In this document: positions 34,869 to 44,521 of the stretch, piece after piece
Layout: every line of letters begins with the position of its first letter
Numbering within the stretch: position 1 is the stretch's first letter
Origin: Alsobacter soli
Lineage (GTDB): Bacteria > Pseudomonadota > Alphaproteobacteria > Rhizobiales > Beijerinckiaceae
DNA: 64,000 nucleotides
Assembly: GCA_945883115.1 (NCBI GenBank)
Contig: CAMCXA010000006.1
Location: forward strand, 1-64,000
Direction: 5' to 3'
Made by a program: the position numbers and the translations under genes
Notes under the pieces: generated by a model
What the model saw: only the letters and a program-made list of their open reading frames with translations
Told to the model about the DNA's origin: nothing
Databases searched by the model: none

Positions 34869-36251
34869 TCAGAGTGTCCTGAGGTGATAGCTCTTGGCAC
34901 GCGTCAGCATGTCATAGCCGATCTCGGAGAGGCTCACACCCCGTCCGGTATCCTTCACACCTGTCCACGCCAATGCAGGGTCAAGATAGTCGCAGCGGTT
35001 CATAAACACGGTGCCCGTCTCGATCTCGCGGCCCAGCGACGCAGCAGCAGCCTCGTCCGAGGTCCAGATCGCGGCAGTCAGGCCATAGGGGCTGTCATTC
35101 ATCAGCCGCACGGCCTCTGCATCATCCTTGACCTTCATAATACCAACCACAGGGCCGAAATTCTCCTCGCGCATCAGAGTCATCGAATGGTCAACGCCGG
35201 TCAGAACCTGCGGCATTAAATAGGTACCGCTCCCCTTGTCCGCCGGGAATAAAGCCGCATCAATATGCGCTTTCGCACCCTTGGCCACCGCTTCTTTCAC
35301 CTGCGCGCGTACAATATCCGCGCCCTTGGCCGTCGCCATTGGTCCGAGGGTTGTTGTCTCGTCCAGCGGATTGCCGAGCTTGTACGCCTTAGTCAGCGCC
35401 ACGAAGCCCTCGACAAAACGATCATAAAGACTTTCATGCACATAAATGCGCTCGATACCGCAGCAGCACTGTCCCGAATTGAAGAAAGCACCATCAACGA
35501 GATTTTCAACCGCATGATCAAGATTGGCATCTGCCCGCACATAGGCCGGATCCTTGCCGCCAAGTTCAAGCCCCAACGACGTAAACGTCCCCGCTGCCGC
35601 CTTTTCGATGGCACGCCCACCTGCAACCGATCCCGTAAAATTGCAATGGTCCACAGATCCCGATGACAAGATGCGCGCCGTGTCGTCATGCGTGAGAACA
35701 AGATTGGTAAAGAGCCCTTCCGGCATCCCCGCCACCTGCATCGCAGTCGCAAAGCGCTCCCCGACCAGAATGGTCTGCGCAGCCGCCTTCAGGATCACGG
35801 CATTGCCTGCCATCAGCGCCGGTACAACCGAATTCACCGCCGTCAAATACGGATAGTTCCACGGTGCCACAACCAGCACAACACCCAGAGGCGTCTTTTC
35901 GATATAGCGGGCGAAACCCTGTTTCTTCTCGGGTACAATCGGCGCTAACGCGTCGGGCGCAATCTTGATCATGTGACGGGCGCGCTCTTCAAAGCCGCGG
36001 AACTCGCCACCCCATTTCACGGGACGTCCCATCTGGATTGCGATTTCAGGCACGACTTCCTGGTTCATCGTCAGCATCGCGTCGACAAAAGCCGTAAGCT
36101 TGGCAGTACGCTCGGCGAGCGGAACTTTCGCCCAGAGCTTTTGCGCCTGACGCGCTGCCGCGAGAGCAGCCTCAATCGCTGCAGCAGAGGCCGAAGGCCG
36201 CCGTGCGACTTCGCGGCCATCAATGGGGGAGATGCAAAGAATGTCTGTCAT
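34869..36251 (-). CDS. NAD(P)-dependent aldehyde dehydrogenase
   Basis: A 460-residue ALDH-superfamily enzyme close to succinate-semialdehyde-type dehydrogenases. VVAPWNYPYLTAVNSVVPAL, GSVAGGRAIEKAA, LELGGKDPAYVRADAN (general-base Glu) and NSGQCCCGIERIYV (catalytic Cys in a Cys-Cys-Cys run) are present, plus REENFGPVVGIMKV near the C-terminus. It oxidises an aldehyde to the acid. It lies 51 bases upstream of the alcohol dehydrogenase gene, so the pair could carry an alcohol through to an acid. Confidence 0.93.
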   Translation of the reverse strand: MTDILCISPIDGREVARRPSASAAAIEAALAAARQAQKLWAKVPLAERTAKLTAFVDAMLTMNQEVVPEIAIQMGRPVKWGGEFRGFEERARHMIKIAPDALAPIVPEKKQGFARYIEKTPLGVVLVVAPWNYPYLTAVNSVVPALMAGNAVILKAAAQTILVGERFATAMQVAGMPEGLFTNLVLTHDDTARILSSGSVDHCNFTGSVAGGRAIEKAAAGTFTSLGLELGGKDPAYVRADANLDHAVENLVDGAFFNSGQCCCGIERIYVHESLYDRFVEGFVALTKAYKLGNPLDETTTLGPMATAKGADIVRAQVKEAVAKGAKAHIDAALFPADKGSGTYLMPQVLTGVDHSMTLMREENFGPVVGIMKVKDDAEAVRLMNDSPYGLTAAIWTSDEAAAASLGREIETGTVFMNRCDYLDPALAWTGVKDTGRGVSLSEIGYDMLTRAKSYHLRTL

Positions 36252-36274
36252 GGGAAGGTGGGCCTGTTTGTGAA

Positions 36275-36341
36275 AGTGGTTTTAGAGGCGAATAGCGAAT
36301 GATGAGTAGCGAATATTCGCCATTCGCGACTCCCCACTCGC
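36275..36341. repeat. Inverted-repeat sequence between GS-like and aldehyde dehydrogenase genes
   Basis: The 95-base gap contains GGCGAATA paired with TATTCGCC, repeated AGCGAAT units, and ACTCCCCACTCGCC at 36328-36341, which also occurs at 2095-2108. This is likely a second dispersed extragenic repeat family. Confidence 0.5.
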
Positions 36342-36346
36342 CCAGC

Positions 36347-37720
36347 TTAGATAATTTCAAAATACCGGGCCATTTCCCAGTCCGTAATCGCACGCCGGAA
36401 TTCCCGCTCTTCCCACTCGCGCGAGGCCGCATAATGCTCGACAAAAGCATCGCCAAACAGGGCCCGCCCGGGCTTTGAACCCTTCAACCGTTGCGCAGCT
36501 TCCCATAAGGTCCGCGGCAAAGCACGGCTCTTCGGCAGCTTCACATCATAGGCATTGCCGGTCATTGGCGCACCCGGCTCGATCTTGTTCTCAATCCCCC
36601 AAAGACCAGAACCAATCGCAGCGGCAAGTGCGAGGTAAGGGTTGATATCAGCAGCCGCTACCCGATACTCGATCCGTTGCGACTTCTCCGACCCCTCGAT
36701 CACACGCAGTGCCGTCGTACGATTATCCACAGCCCACGCCGAGTCCGTTGGCGCCCAGAACCCTGGGATCAGTCGCGTATAGCTGTTCACCGTGCAGGCA
36801 ACCATCGCCAGTAATTCGGGCATTAATTGCTGCTGCCCGCCGAGATACCAACGCATCGTGTCGGACATAGAATAGGGCTTGGACTTGTCATAAAACACGC
36901 CCTTCCCCGTCTTTTTATCCTGCAACGATGTGTGCAAATGTCCGGATTGTCCGGGCCAATCATGCGATGATTTCGCCATGAACGAAGCCATCCAGCCGCG
37001 CTTTTGCGCCAGAACCTTCGTGTAAGTCTTGAACAGCGCAGCCTTGTCAGCAGCCGCCATGGCCTCGTCGACCTTGATGGCCGCCTCCAGAACACCCGGT
37101 CCGGTTTCCGTATGCAACCCCTCGATCTCGAAGTCCATCTTCCGTCCAAGATCAAGCAAATCCCGATAGAAATCGGCATGCACAGAACTTCTCAGCATTG
37201 AATAGCCAAAAAACCCGGGCGTAATATTTTTCAAATTCTTGTAATTCTTTTCTCGCACCGAATGCGGCGTTTCCTCAAACAGAAAAAACTCGAATTCTGC
37301 AGCGGCACTCACCTTGAAGCCCATATCAGCCGCCTTCGCCAGAACACGCTTCAGCGTACCGCGCGGACAAACCTCTTCCCACTTCCCGTCAAATTCGCAA
37401 ATAAACAACGGCAGATCATCCTCGAAAGGGATCACACGCATCGTATCCGGCACCATGCGGACAGCAGCATCGGGATAACCCGTGTGCCAACCGGTTACCT
37501 TGGCATTATCATAAAGCTGGTCATTCGAATCCCAGCCGACAACCACGTCGCAAAAGCCCAACCCTTTCTCAAGGGCGCTCTCAAACTTGTCGCGATTGAT
37601 ATATTTTCCGCGAAAAACACCATCAATATCGAACAAACCCACCCGCACATAAGGCAAATCCTTCTCTCTGACATAGGCCAGAGCTTCAGCAGCAGATGTA
37701 ATGCGCGGTGGTGTGCTCAT
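36347..37720 (-). CDS. Glutamine synthetase family protein (gamma-glutamyl-amine ligase type)
   Basis: A 457-residue GS-fold enzyme. AAAEFEFFLFEE (metal Glu), GLHTETGPGVLEAAIK, SGHLHTSLQDKKTGKGVF, RLIPGFWAPTDSAWAVDNRT and RIEYRVAAADINPYLALAA are the active-site blocks. It lacks the adenylylation tyrosine loop of true nitrogen-regulated GlnA and resembles PuuA/GlnT-type ligases, which join glutamate to amines (putrescine, ethanolamine, isopropylamine) rather than ammonia. The flanking permease and dehydrogenases fit an amine-degradation route. The ATG at 37720 (GGGG nine bases upstream) is preferred to one at 37744. The amine cannot be named. Confidence 0.85.
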   Translation of the reverse strand: MSTPPRITSAAEALAYVREKDLPYVRVGLFDIDGVFRGKYINRDKFESALEKGLGFCDVVVGWDSNDQLYDNAKVTGWHTGYPDAAVRMVPDTMRVIPFEDDLPLFICEFDGKWEEVCPRGTLKRVLAKAADMGFKVSAAAEFEFFLFEETPHSVREKNYKNLKNITPGFFGYSMLRSSVHADFYRDLLDLGRKMDFEIEGLHTETGPGVLEAAIKVDEAMAAADKAALFKTYTKVLAQKRGWMASFMAKSSHDWPGQSGHLHTSLQDKKTGKGVFYDKSKPYSMSDTMRWYLGGQQQLMPELLAMVACTVNSYTRLIPGFWAPTDSAWAVDNRTTALRVIEGSEKSQRIEYRVAAADINPYLALAAAIGSGLWGIENKIEPGAPMTGNAYDVKLPKSRALPRTLWEAAQRLKGSKPGRALFGDAFVEHYAASREWEEREFRRAITDWEMARYFEII

Positions 37721-37747
37721 GATCATAAACCCCGTTGGAAACAAGCA

Positions 37748-37771
37748 CCGCGGGCGTCACCGCCCGCGGTT
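37748..37771. repeat. Strong intergenic stem-loop between permease and GS-like genes
   Basis: ACCGCGGGCG, loop TCAC, CGCCCGCGGT: a perfect ten-pair GC stem in the 78-base gap (taking the start at 37720). No T run follows on the minus strand. Probably an mRNA-stabilising or partial-termination element that lets the permease and ligase be expressed at different levels. Confidence 0.65.
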
Positions 37772-37798
37772 AAAATAATTGCGCGATTGCGCCTAGGC

Positions 37799-39355
37799 TC
37801 AGTTTTCGCCGACCGCCGCTTCAGCTTCCTTGATCGCAGCCTGCCGCTTGGCAATCATATCCCCAATAGGTGGACCTTGGAAACGACGGTTTTCAAACAG
37901 GACCCAGACAACAATCATTAGGACAATGAATCCGACCGTGATTGCAAGTGCCCAATCATTTGGCGGTTGAATTCCAGCATAGAAGATGATCGCCATTGCA
38001 ATAAGCGAGAGGAAACCAACAAGCTTGAATGTTCCGCCGCCAATGCTCCACGGACCCGGCTTTGGCCATTTCGCTGTCCCATATGCAACAATGCCGAGTG
38101 CAATCGGCAACGCGAAGGAGAGGAACAGGAAAATCACGGTGCATGAAACGACGATCGAATAAGCCGGCGTTCCAGCGATTGTGATGGCCGATGTCAGCCA
38201 GACGAACAGCACCGAAAGCGTCGATGCAACCCAGATGGAAGCAACAGGTGTCCGGAACGTGGGGCTAACCTTGCTCAAAAACCGTGGCAAGCCGCCATCA
38301 CGTGCAAAGGCAAACAACATGCGGGATGCTGATGTCACCGTCGCAAGGCCACATAGGAGTTGTGCGACAAAAATCGCAACATAGAGGACCATTTTCAGGG
38401 TTGGGTTTACTTGGGAGTCCATCGCCCAAAAGAACACGTTCCAGCCTTGCTTCGCAGCTTCGTCCATGTTCGGGATCATCAGGACGAATGCGCTCAGCAT
38501 CACCCATCCGAAAAGGCCGGAATAGATGACCGAATTGACCATGCCACGTGGAACGGCGGTGGCTGCAACTTTGGTTTCTTCTGCCGTATGTGCAGACGCG
38601 TCATATCCGGTAATCGTATAGACTGGCAGCAACAGACCAAGCACAAAAGCCATCAGTCCGCTAACGGCCACAGGCCATACGCCACTCGCACCTTCCGTGC
38701 CGGTATAGTTCGAGAACGTGTACAAGCGGGCAAAGTCGAGAGATGGCGCCGAAACCAGACAGACAACTGTCAAGGCGACCGCTGTGATCAGGATCAGATA
38801 GCCGGAGAAGTCCGTCAACTTCGCGGTCAATCGGATGCCGACGTGATTAATCACAACCTGAATAGCGGTAATCACGGCAACAAAAATTACCCGGTGCTGA
38901 AGCGTGTCTTCAATGCCGAACATCGCACCGAACGCACCGAAGAAGAAATAGAATGTACCGACGTTGATTGCGCCCAGAACGGTGATCAGTCCGAGAAGAT
39001 TCAACCAAGCCGACATCCAGCCCGTAAAACGGTTACCGAGGATGGAACCCCAGTGATACAAACCACCCGCAGTTGGATACGCCGAACTGATCTGAGCCAG
39101 TGCAAGCGCAAACATTCCGGAAAGGAGACACCCGACAGGCCAGCCGATCCCGATTGCAGCGCCACCGGCACCCGCGGTCGCCTGCCCGAGCGAATTGATA
39201 CCGCCCGAAAGAATGCAGATGATCGAGAACGAAATCGCAAAATTCGAGAAGCTGCTCATGCTTCTTTCGAGTTCCTGCGCATATCCCATCGAATGAAGGA
39301 CCTTCAGGTCTTCCTTCTTGTCCTTTTCGCCATAATCGGCATCAGACATTGACAT
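37799..39355 (-). CDS. APC-superfamily amino acid/amine permease
   Basis: A 518-residue transporter with about 12 membrane segments. The N-terminal LHSMGYAQELERSMSSFSNF and ISFSIICILSGGINSLG are characteristic of the amino acid/choline (GABA permease-like) branch. YTITGYDASAHTAEETKVA is the conserved loop before segment 7, and SASRMLFAFARDGGLP follows. It probably imports the amine or amino acid used by the GS-like ligase encoded next. The short cytoplasmic ends are charged. Confidence 0.9.
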   Translation of the reverse strand: MSMSDADYGEKDKKEDLKVLHSMGYAQELERSMSSFSNFAISFSIICILSGGINSLGQATAGAGGAAIGIGWPVGCLLSGMFALALAQISSAYPTAGGLYHWGSILGNRFTGWMSAWLNLLGLITVLGAINVGTFYFFFGAFGAMFGIEDTLQHRVIFVAVITAIQVVINHVGIRLTAKLTDFSGYLILITAVALTVVCLVSAPSLDFARLYTFSNYTGTEGASGVWPVAVSGLMAFVLGLLLPVYTITGYDASAHTAEETKVAATAVPRGMVNSVIYSGLFGWVMLSAFVLMIPNMDEAAKQGWNVFFWAMDSQVNPTLKMVLYVAIFVAQLLCGLATVTSASRMLFAFARDGGLPRFLSKVSPTFRTPVASIWVASTLSVLFVWLTSAITIAGTPAYSIVVSCTVIFLFLSFALPIALGIVAYGTAKWPKPGPWSIGGGTFKLVGFLSLIAMAIIFYAGIQPPNDWALAITVGFIVLMIVVWVLFENRRFQGPPIGDMIAKRQAAIKEAEAAVGEN

Positions 39356-39523
39356 AGCTTAATCCCCTTCTTGTTTTTAACCATCCGCCTAGTTCATCCC
39401 CCTGAATTGTTCAGGAAAAAAATGCGGTTGATCACTGAACTCAAAAACCGGTTCACCTGATACAGAATTAACCCTGATTTCCCCAAATGGTCAATGTTCG
39501 AACGTTATCATTGCGTTAATCGA

Positions 39524-39555
39524 GAAAAAGGCCGGATATCAGGCGATACCCGGCC
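39524..39555 (-). terminator. Rho-independent terminator after fhs
   Basis: On the minus strand GGCCGGGTATC, loop GCCT, GATATCCGGCC is followed by TTTTT: an eleven-pair stem with one G/T wobble. It lies about 43 bases after the fhs stop. Confidence 0.9.
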
Positions 39556-39597
39556 ACAGTATGAGGGAAGAAGTCTAAAGAAATCACTTCAAATTGA

Positions 39598-41274
39598 TCA
39601 GAACAGACCTTCAATATTGCCGGATGCCCCAATAAAGATCTTTTCCGCCGACGGCACTTTTGGAAGCCCCGGCATCGTCATCACTTCACCACAGATCACA
39701 ACAATGAATCCGGCGCCGGCCGAAAGCCGCAATTCCCGGACTGGAATCGTATGCCCTGTTGGTGCGCCGCGCTGGTTCGGGTCTGTCGAGAATGTGTACT
39801 GCGTCTTCGCAACACAAACCGGCAAATGGCCATAACCAGCCTTTTCCAACTCGTCAAACTGTCCCTTGACCTTCGCATCCATGACAATATCGGTCGCACG
39901 ATACACTTCACGAACAATCGTCCGCATCTTCTCGACGAGTGGCATTTCGTCCTTATAGATTGGAGCGAATGGAGCCTTGCGCGGGGCTTCAGCAACCGCA
40001 ACAACCTTGTGCGCAAGCTCTTCAATACCTGCAGAACCCTTGGCCCAATGCTGGCAGATGACAGCGTCAACGCCATATTCCTTTTTGCAGAATTCGATAA
40101 TCAGCTGATGTTCGGCTGCAGTATCGGACGTGAAATTATTGATGCCGACGACCGGCTCGACACCGAACTTGCGAACGTTTTCAATGTGACGTCCGAGGTT
40201 CACGAGACCCTTCCGCAAACCTTCGATGTTTTCCGTGCCCAACTGGTCCTTCGTAAGACCACCATGCATCTTCAGCGCGCGGACTGTAGCCACAATCACG
40301 CAAGCATCTGGCGTCAAACCCGCTTTGCGGCACTTGATATCGAAGAACTTTTCTGCACCCAGATCAGCGCCGAAACCTGCTTCGGTCACAACATAATCCG
40401 CCAACTTCAACGCCGTACGTGTCGCGATCACCGAATTGCAGCCATGCGCGATATTGGCGAACGGACCGCCATGCACAAAGGCCGGGTTCCCTTCGAGCGT
40501 CTGCACAAGGTTTGGCTGGATAGCATCCTTGAGCAAAACCGTCATAGCACCGGAAGCCTTCAGATCCTTCGCGGTAATCGCCTTCTTGTCGCGCGTATAG
40601 CCGACAACCATGCTGCCGAGCCGCTCTTCCAAATCCTTGATGTCACGCGCCAGACAGAACACCGCCATCACTTCGGAGGCAACCGTAATGTCGAAGCCGT
40701 CTTCGCGCGGGAAACCATTCGAAACGCCGCCCAGCGACGAAACAATCGAACGCAGCGAGCGGTCGTTCATGTCGATCACGCGGCGCCACGCGACGCGGCG
40801 TGCATCGATATTCAGCTCGTTGCCCCAATAAATATGGTTATCCAACATGGCGTTGACGAGATTATGCGCCGAGGTGATCGCGTGGAAATCGCCGGTGAAA
40901 TGCAGATTGATCTGCTCCATCGGGATGATCTGCGCATAACCACCACCAGCCGCGCCACCCTTCACGCCGAAGCACGGGCCGAGTGACGGCTCGCGAAGGC
41001 AGATTGCCGCTTTCTTCCCAATCCGGTTCAGGCCATCGCCCAAACCAACTGTCGTCGTCGTCTTGCCTTCACCTGCCGGCGTCGGGTTGATCGCAGTTAC
41101 AAGGATCAGCTTGCCGTCCTTCTTCTTTTCAAGAGACGCAATGTAATCGAGATCGATCTTGGCGATGCCACGACCATAAGGCTGGACAGAACTTGCTGGG
41201 ATCGCAAGCTTGTCTGCAATTTCCTGAATGGGACGAAGTGTTGCTTCGCGTGCAATTTCGATGTCGCTTTTCAT
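39598..41274 (-). CDS. fhs: Formate-tetrahydrofolate ligase
   Basis: A 558-residue enzyme that uses ATP to join formate and tetrahydrofolate to give 10-formyl-THF for purines, fMet-tRNA and one-carbon metabolism. [20 protein letters not shown] is the P-loop; [20 protein letters not shown] and [14 protein letters not shown] are family blocks. It is a stand-alone ligase, not fused to FolD. The frame is open to 41337, but the ATG at 41274 has GGAAGG seven bases upstream and gives the usual [11 protein letters not shown] start. A terminator follows it and it has its own 187-base upstream region. Confidence 0.96.
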   Translation of the reverse strand: MKSDIEIAREATLRPIQEIADKLAIPASSVQPYGRGIAKIDLDYIASLEKKKDGKLILVTAINPTPAGEGKTTTTVGLGDGLNRIGKKAAICLREPSLGPCFGVKGGAAGGGYAQIIPMEQINLHFTGDFHAITSAHNLVNAMLDNHIYWGNELNIDARRVAWRRVIDMNDRSLRSIVSSLGGVSNGFPREDGFDITVASEVMAVFCLARDIKDLEERLGSMVVGYTRDKKAITAKDLKASGAMTVLLKDAIQPNLVQTLEGNPAFVHGGPFANIAHGCNSVIATRTALKLADYVVTEAGFGADLGAEKFFDIKCRKAGLTPDACVIVATVRALKMHGGLTKDQLGTENIEGLRKGLVNLGRHIENVRKFGVEPVVGINNFTSDTAAEHQLIIEFCKKEYGVDAVICQHWAKGSAGIEELAHKVVAVAEAPRKAPFAPIYKDEMPLVEKMRTIVREVYRATDIVMDAKVKGQFDELEKAGYGHLPVCVAKTQYTFSTDPNQRGAPTGHTIPVRELRLSAGAGFIVVICGEVMTMPGLPKVPSAEKIFIGASGNIEGLF

Positions 41275-41461
41275 GCCGTTGCCTTCCAAGACGTGTGAAA
41301 ACAGGATAACAAAGCAAGCAGATTTATCCCTTGTCACGACTTCATCAATTCCGATTACGACTTATACTATCTGTTTTTCGCCAGTGTTCACTGGGAAGAA
41401 ATTTTTTTGCTTGTTAAATGTTCAATTTACGACAATCAGTCACGTCAAAATCCGACACCTG

Positions 41462-42985
41462 TCATCGCTCCGTATAAAAACCTCTGAAACGATCCCTGAG
41501 AGCGTTTTTTTGCACTTTTCCCATCGCATTCCGTGGCAATTCATCAACGAAAACAATCCGCTTGGGTTGTTTGAATTTGGCAAGCCTCGTTTCGATCAAC
41601 GTCAGGATCGCCGCCTCATCCGGGCATTTTCCAGTTACCGGCACAATCACTGCCGTCACACCCTCGCCAAAATCCCGATGCGGCAGGCCGATGACGGCAC
41701 TTTCAACAACGCCGTCAATCGCATCAATCAATTCCTCGACTTCTTTCGGATAGACATTGAACCCGCCCGAAATGATCAGATCCTTGCCGCGCCCCAGAAT
41801 CCGCACATAGCCGCGCTCATCCACCGTCCCGAGATCGCCCGTGATGAAAAACCCGTCCGCCTTGAATTCCGCAGCCGTCTTCTCCGGCATCCGCCAATAG
41901 CCTGAAAACACGTTCGGCCCCTTCACCTCGATCATGCCGATCGTATCTTTTGGCAGCAGGGCTCCGGTCTCCGCATCAACGACACGCAAGCTCACGCCAG
42001 GCAATGGCAAGCCAACCGTCCCCGCAATCCGCTCCCCGTCATACGGATTAGACGTATTCATATTGGTTTCCGTCATCCCGTAACGCTCAAGAATGGCGTG
42101 CCCGGTCCGCGCAAACCATTCCTGATGCGTCTCCGCAAGCAGTGGTGCCGATCCCGAAACAAACAATCTGATCCCCGCCGTCGTCATTCGCCCCAAATCA
42201 GGATGCCCCAACAACCGCGTATAAAATGTCGGAACACCCATCATCACAGTCGCGCGCGGCATCAGCCGCATCACGTCATTCGGCACAAATTTCGGCAGAA
42301 GCAGCATCGATGCCCCCGCCATCAGCACCGTATTGATCGCCACGAACAGTCCGTGCGTATGATAGATCGGCAGCGCATGCAGCAGCACATCTTCGCCAGT
42401 AAACCGCCAATAATCAACCAAAGTCAGCGCGTTCGACACCAGATTATCGTGGCTCAGCATCGCCCCCTTGGAGCGCCCTGTGGTCCCCGACGTGTAGAGG
42501 ATCGCCGCAAGATCATCCCCTCCCCGCGCCACATCCCCGAAATCCGTCGCCTGCCCCGCCGCCATCTGCCGCAAAGTTCCGGCCCCGGTCGGGTCCATCG
42601 TCACAACGGCTTTGACACCATAGCGCGCAGCAATACCCTTTAGTTCGCTTTCCCGTGACGGGTCACACACCAGGATGGCAGGCTCCGCATCGCCGACAAA
42701 ATAATCAAGTTCATGCACTGTGTAGGCCGTATTCAGCGGCAAGATCACAAACCCCGCCCGGATACAGGCCAACATCAGAAACACAGCATCCGCCGATTTC
42801 TCGATCTGGATCGCGATGCGGTCTCCCGGCATGGCACCAAGCGTCTGCAAAGCCCGCGCATACCGCGCCGTCCCCGCAAGCAAGTCATCATAGGTAATGA
42901 CGGCGCCGTCCGGCGTCTCGATAAAGCGCCGCCCACCCTCCGGCATCCGCGCCCTGAGTGCCGCGAAAAAATGATTATCCATCAC
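41462..42985 (-). CDS. matB: Malonyl-CoA synthetase (MatB-like)
   Basis: A 507-residue adenylate-forming ligase. P-loop ILYTSGTTGRSKGAMLSHDN; MTETNMNTSNPYDGERIAGT; ITGDLGTVDERGYVRILGRG; C-terminal Lys in LPRNAMGKVQKNALR. The N-terminal part, FVILPLNTAYTVHELDYF, is close to MatB, which makes malonyl-CoA from malonate, CoA and ATP. It is followed on the minus strand by a non-coding gap and preceded by an amidase gene with a 12-base gap, a pairing that could feed malonate from malonamate. Methylmalonate or other short acids are alternatives. Confidence 0.86.
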   Translation of the reverse strand: MMDNHFFAALRARMPEGGRRFIETPDGAVITYDDLLAGTARYARALQTLGAMPGDRIAIQIEKSADAVFLMLACIRAGFVILPLNTAYTVHELDYFVGDAEPAILVCDPSRESELKGIAARYGVKAVVTMDPTGAGTLRQMAAGQATDFGDVARGGDDLAAILYTSGTTGRSKGAMLSHDNLVSNALTLVDYWRFTGEDVLLHALPIYHTHGLFVAINTVLMAGASMLLLPKFVPNDVMRLMPRATVMMGVPTFYTRLLGHPDLGRMTTAGIRLFVSGSAPLLAETHQEWFARTGHAILERYGMTETNMNTSNPYDGERIAGTVGLPLPGVSLRVVDAETGALLPKDTIGMIEVKGPNVFSGYWRMPEKTAAEFKADGFFITGDLGTVDERGYVRILGRGKDLIISGGFNVYPKEVEELIDAIDGVVESAVIGLPHRDFGEGVTAVIVPVTGKCPDEAAILTLIETRLAKFKQPKRIVFVDELPRNAMGKVQKNALRDRFRGFYTER

Positions 42986-42997
42986 AATACTCTCGTG

Positions 42998-44416
42998 TCA
43001 CGAGCGCGGATCAACCGGACGCACCGTCTGCAACCCGAGCACATCCTCCAGCACGCCCGCCGCAGAGAGCAACCGCGCATCGCCATTCGAGGCCCCGATC
43101 ATCTGAAGCCCCACAGGCAAGCCATCTTTCGTGAACCCGCACGGCAGCGACAGAGCCGGGCATGCCGCGAGCGTTGCCGGGGCAACGATCAGAAGCCAAT
43201 CGACATAAGTCGCAAAATCAACGCCGTTACACTGCTTCACATAGCGCTCGCCCACCGGAAACGGCGGCACAATCGTCGCCGGGCACAGCAGCACATCATA
43301 TTTCTCGAAAAAATCAGCCATACGCGCCGCAAGAGCCGTCCGCGCAAGCTCGGCCTTCACAACCATCTCCATCGGTTGCGCAAGCCCCTTCTCGGTATTC
43401 CAGATCACTTCCGGCTTCAATTTGTCCCGATGATCCCGCAACAGTCCCGACATCCCGATCGCATAAGAATGCGCCCGCAATACCTGGAAAATCTCGTAAG
43501 CATCGGAAAGATCAGGATGCGTCTCCTCGACAATCACCCCCGCATCCGAAAATCGGTGCGCCGCTCTTCGCGTAATCTCCGCCACCTGCGGATCAACCGG
43601 CGTAATCCCGAGGTCCGGCGAATACGCCACCCGCAAAGGCTTCAACCGCGCCTGCGCAGCGGCAAGAAAAGAGTGCGTTGGTCGCGGCTTCGAGAGCGGG
43701 TCGCGCGCATCATCCCCTGCCATCGCATCGAGCAACAAAGCGCAATCATCAACCGTCCGCGCCATCGGCCCCTCGACTGCGAGGCTCCCGTCAAGCTGCC
43801 CGCCTTTTGAAAACGCCACTCGCCCCGGCGAAGGCCGCAATCCGACAATTCCGCAGAAACTCGCGGGATTGCGGAGACTTCCTCCGAGGTCCGACCCATG
43901 CGCGACCCACGCCATGCCGGATGCAAGCGCTGCCGCAGCTCCGCCAGATGATCCCGCCGCCGACATCTTGGTATTGTACGGGTTCACGGTCGCCCCAAAC
44001 ACCTCGTTGAACGTGTTGGCTCCCGCGCCGAATTCCGGCGTATTGGATTTCGCATAAATCACCCCGCCCTCCGCCTCGAGGCGTGTCACGAGCAAATCGG
44101 ACTTTTCAGGCACCGCATTGGCAAAAATCGGTGAGCCATGTGTCGATCTTACGCCTTCCACGTCCGTCAGATCCTTGATCGGAACCGGCAGACCCGCCAG
44201 CACCCCGCGCTCCGCCACAGGCTTTTGCATCAAGGCCCGCGCATGCGCCCGCGCCCTCTCGAAGCACAAGGTCGGCAAAGCATTGATCCGCCCGTCAACC
44301 TCGGATATCCGCACTTCCAGCGCATCAAGGCATTCAAGCGGCGATACGTCGCCCCGACGCAGTCCCTCGACAACCTCAACCGCTGATGATTTAACAAGCC
44401 CAGATTTCAGCATCAC
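42998..44416 (-). CDS. Amidase signature family hydrolase
   Basis: A 472-residue amidase with the complete Ser-cisSer-Lys triad: Lys81 (GLPVPIKDLTDVEG), Ser156 (AAGSSGGAAAAL) and nucleophile Ser180 (GSDLGGSLRNPASFCG). It hydrolyses a carboxylic amide to acid and ammonia. Placement directly before matB suggests a malonamidase-like role (malonamate to malonate), known in rhizobia, but members also include indoleacetamide hydrolases and GatA-like enzymes. It is too far from any GatB/GatC to be GatA. Confidence 0.88.
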   Translation of the reverse strand: MMLKSGLVKSSAVEVVEGLRRGDVSPLECLDALEVRISEVDGRINALPTLCFERARAHARALMQKPVAERGVLAGLPVPIKDLTDVEGVRSTHGSPIFANAVPEKSDLLVTRLEAEGGVIYAKSNTPEFGAGANTFNEVFGATVNPYNTKMSAAGSSGGAAAALASGMAWVAHGSDLGGSLRNPASFCGIVGLRPSPGRVAFSKGGQLDGSLAVEGPMARTVDDCALLLDAMAGDDARDPLSKPRPTHSFLAAAQARLKPLRVAYSPDLGITPVDPQVAEITRRAAHRFSDAGVIVEETHPDLSDAYEIFQVLRAHSYAIGMSGLLRDHRDKLKPEVIWNTEKGLAQPMEMVVKAELARTALAARMADFFEKYDVLLCPATIVPPFPVGERYVKQCNGVDFATYVDWLLIVAPATLAACPALSLPCGFTKDGLPVGLQMIGASNGDARLLSAAGVLEDVLGLQTVRPVDPRS

Positions 44417-44521
44417 CTACCCCGCATTTGAATATCGAAATCCTAAACGCTTTCGTCACAAAAGGAAGGGGCTCATCACGCGCGTATTTGAATGATCCGT
44501 ATAAAATTCCTGCTAGACGGG

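Noticed and set aside
36347-37720. Main nitrogen-assimilation glutamine synthetase (glnA)
   Set aside because: The adenylylation-site region is absent and the neighbours are amine-use genes, so a gamma-glutamyl-amine ligase is more likely.
37748-37771. Intrinsic terminator between permease and GS-like genes
   Set aside because: The stem is strong but there is no T tract on the minus strand, so it is listed as a stem-loop only.
38360-39352. Long plus-strand frame opposite the APC permease
   Set aside because: No ribosome site or family match; composition is that of an antisense frame of a membrane protein gene.
41275-41461. Tetrahydrofolate riboswitch upstream of fhs
   Set aside because: No recognisable THF-I or THF-II core could be found in the gap.
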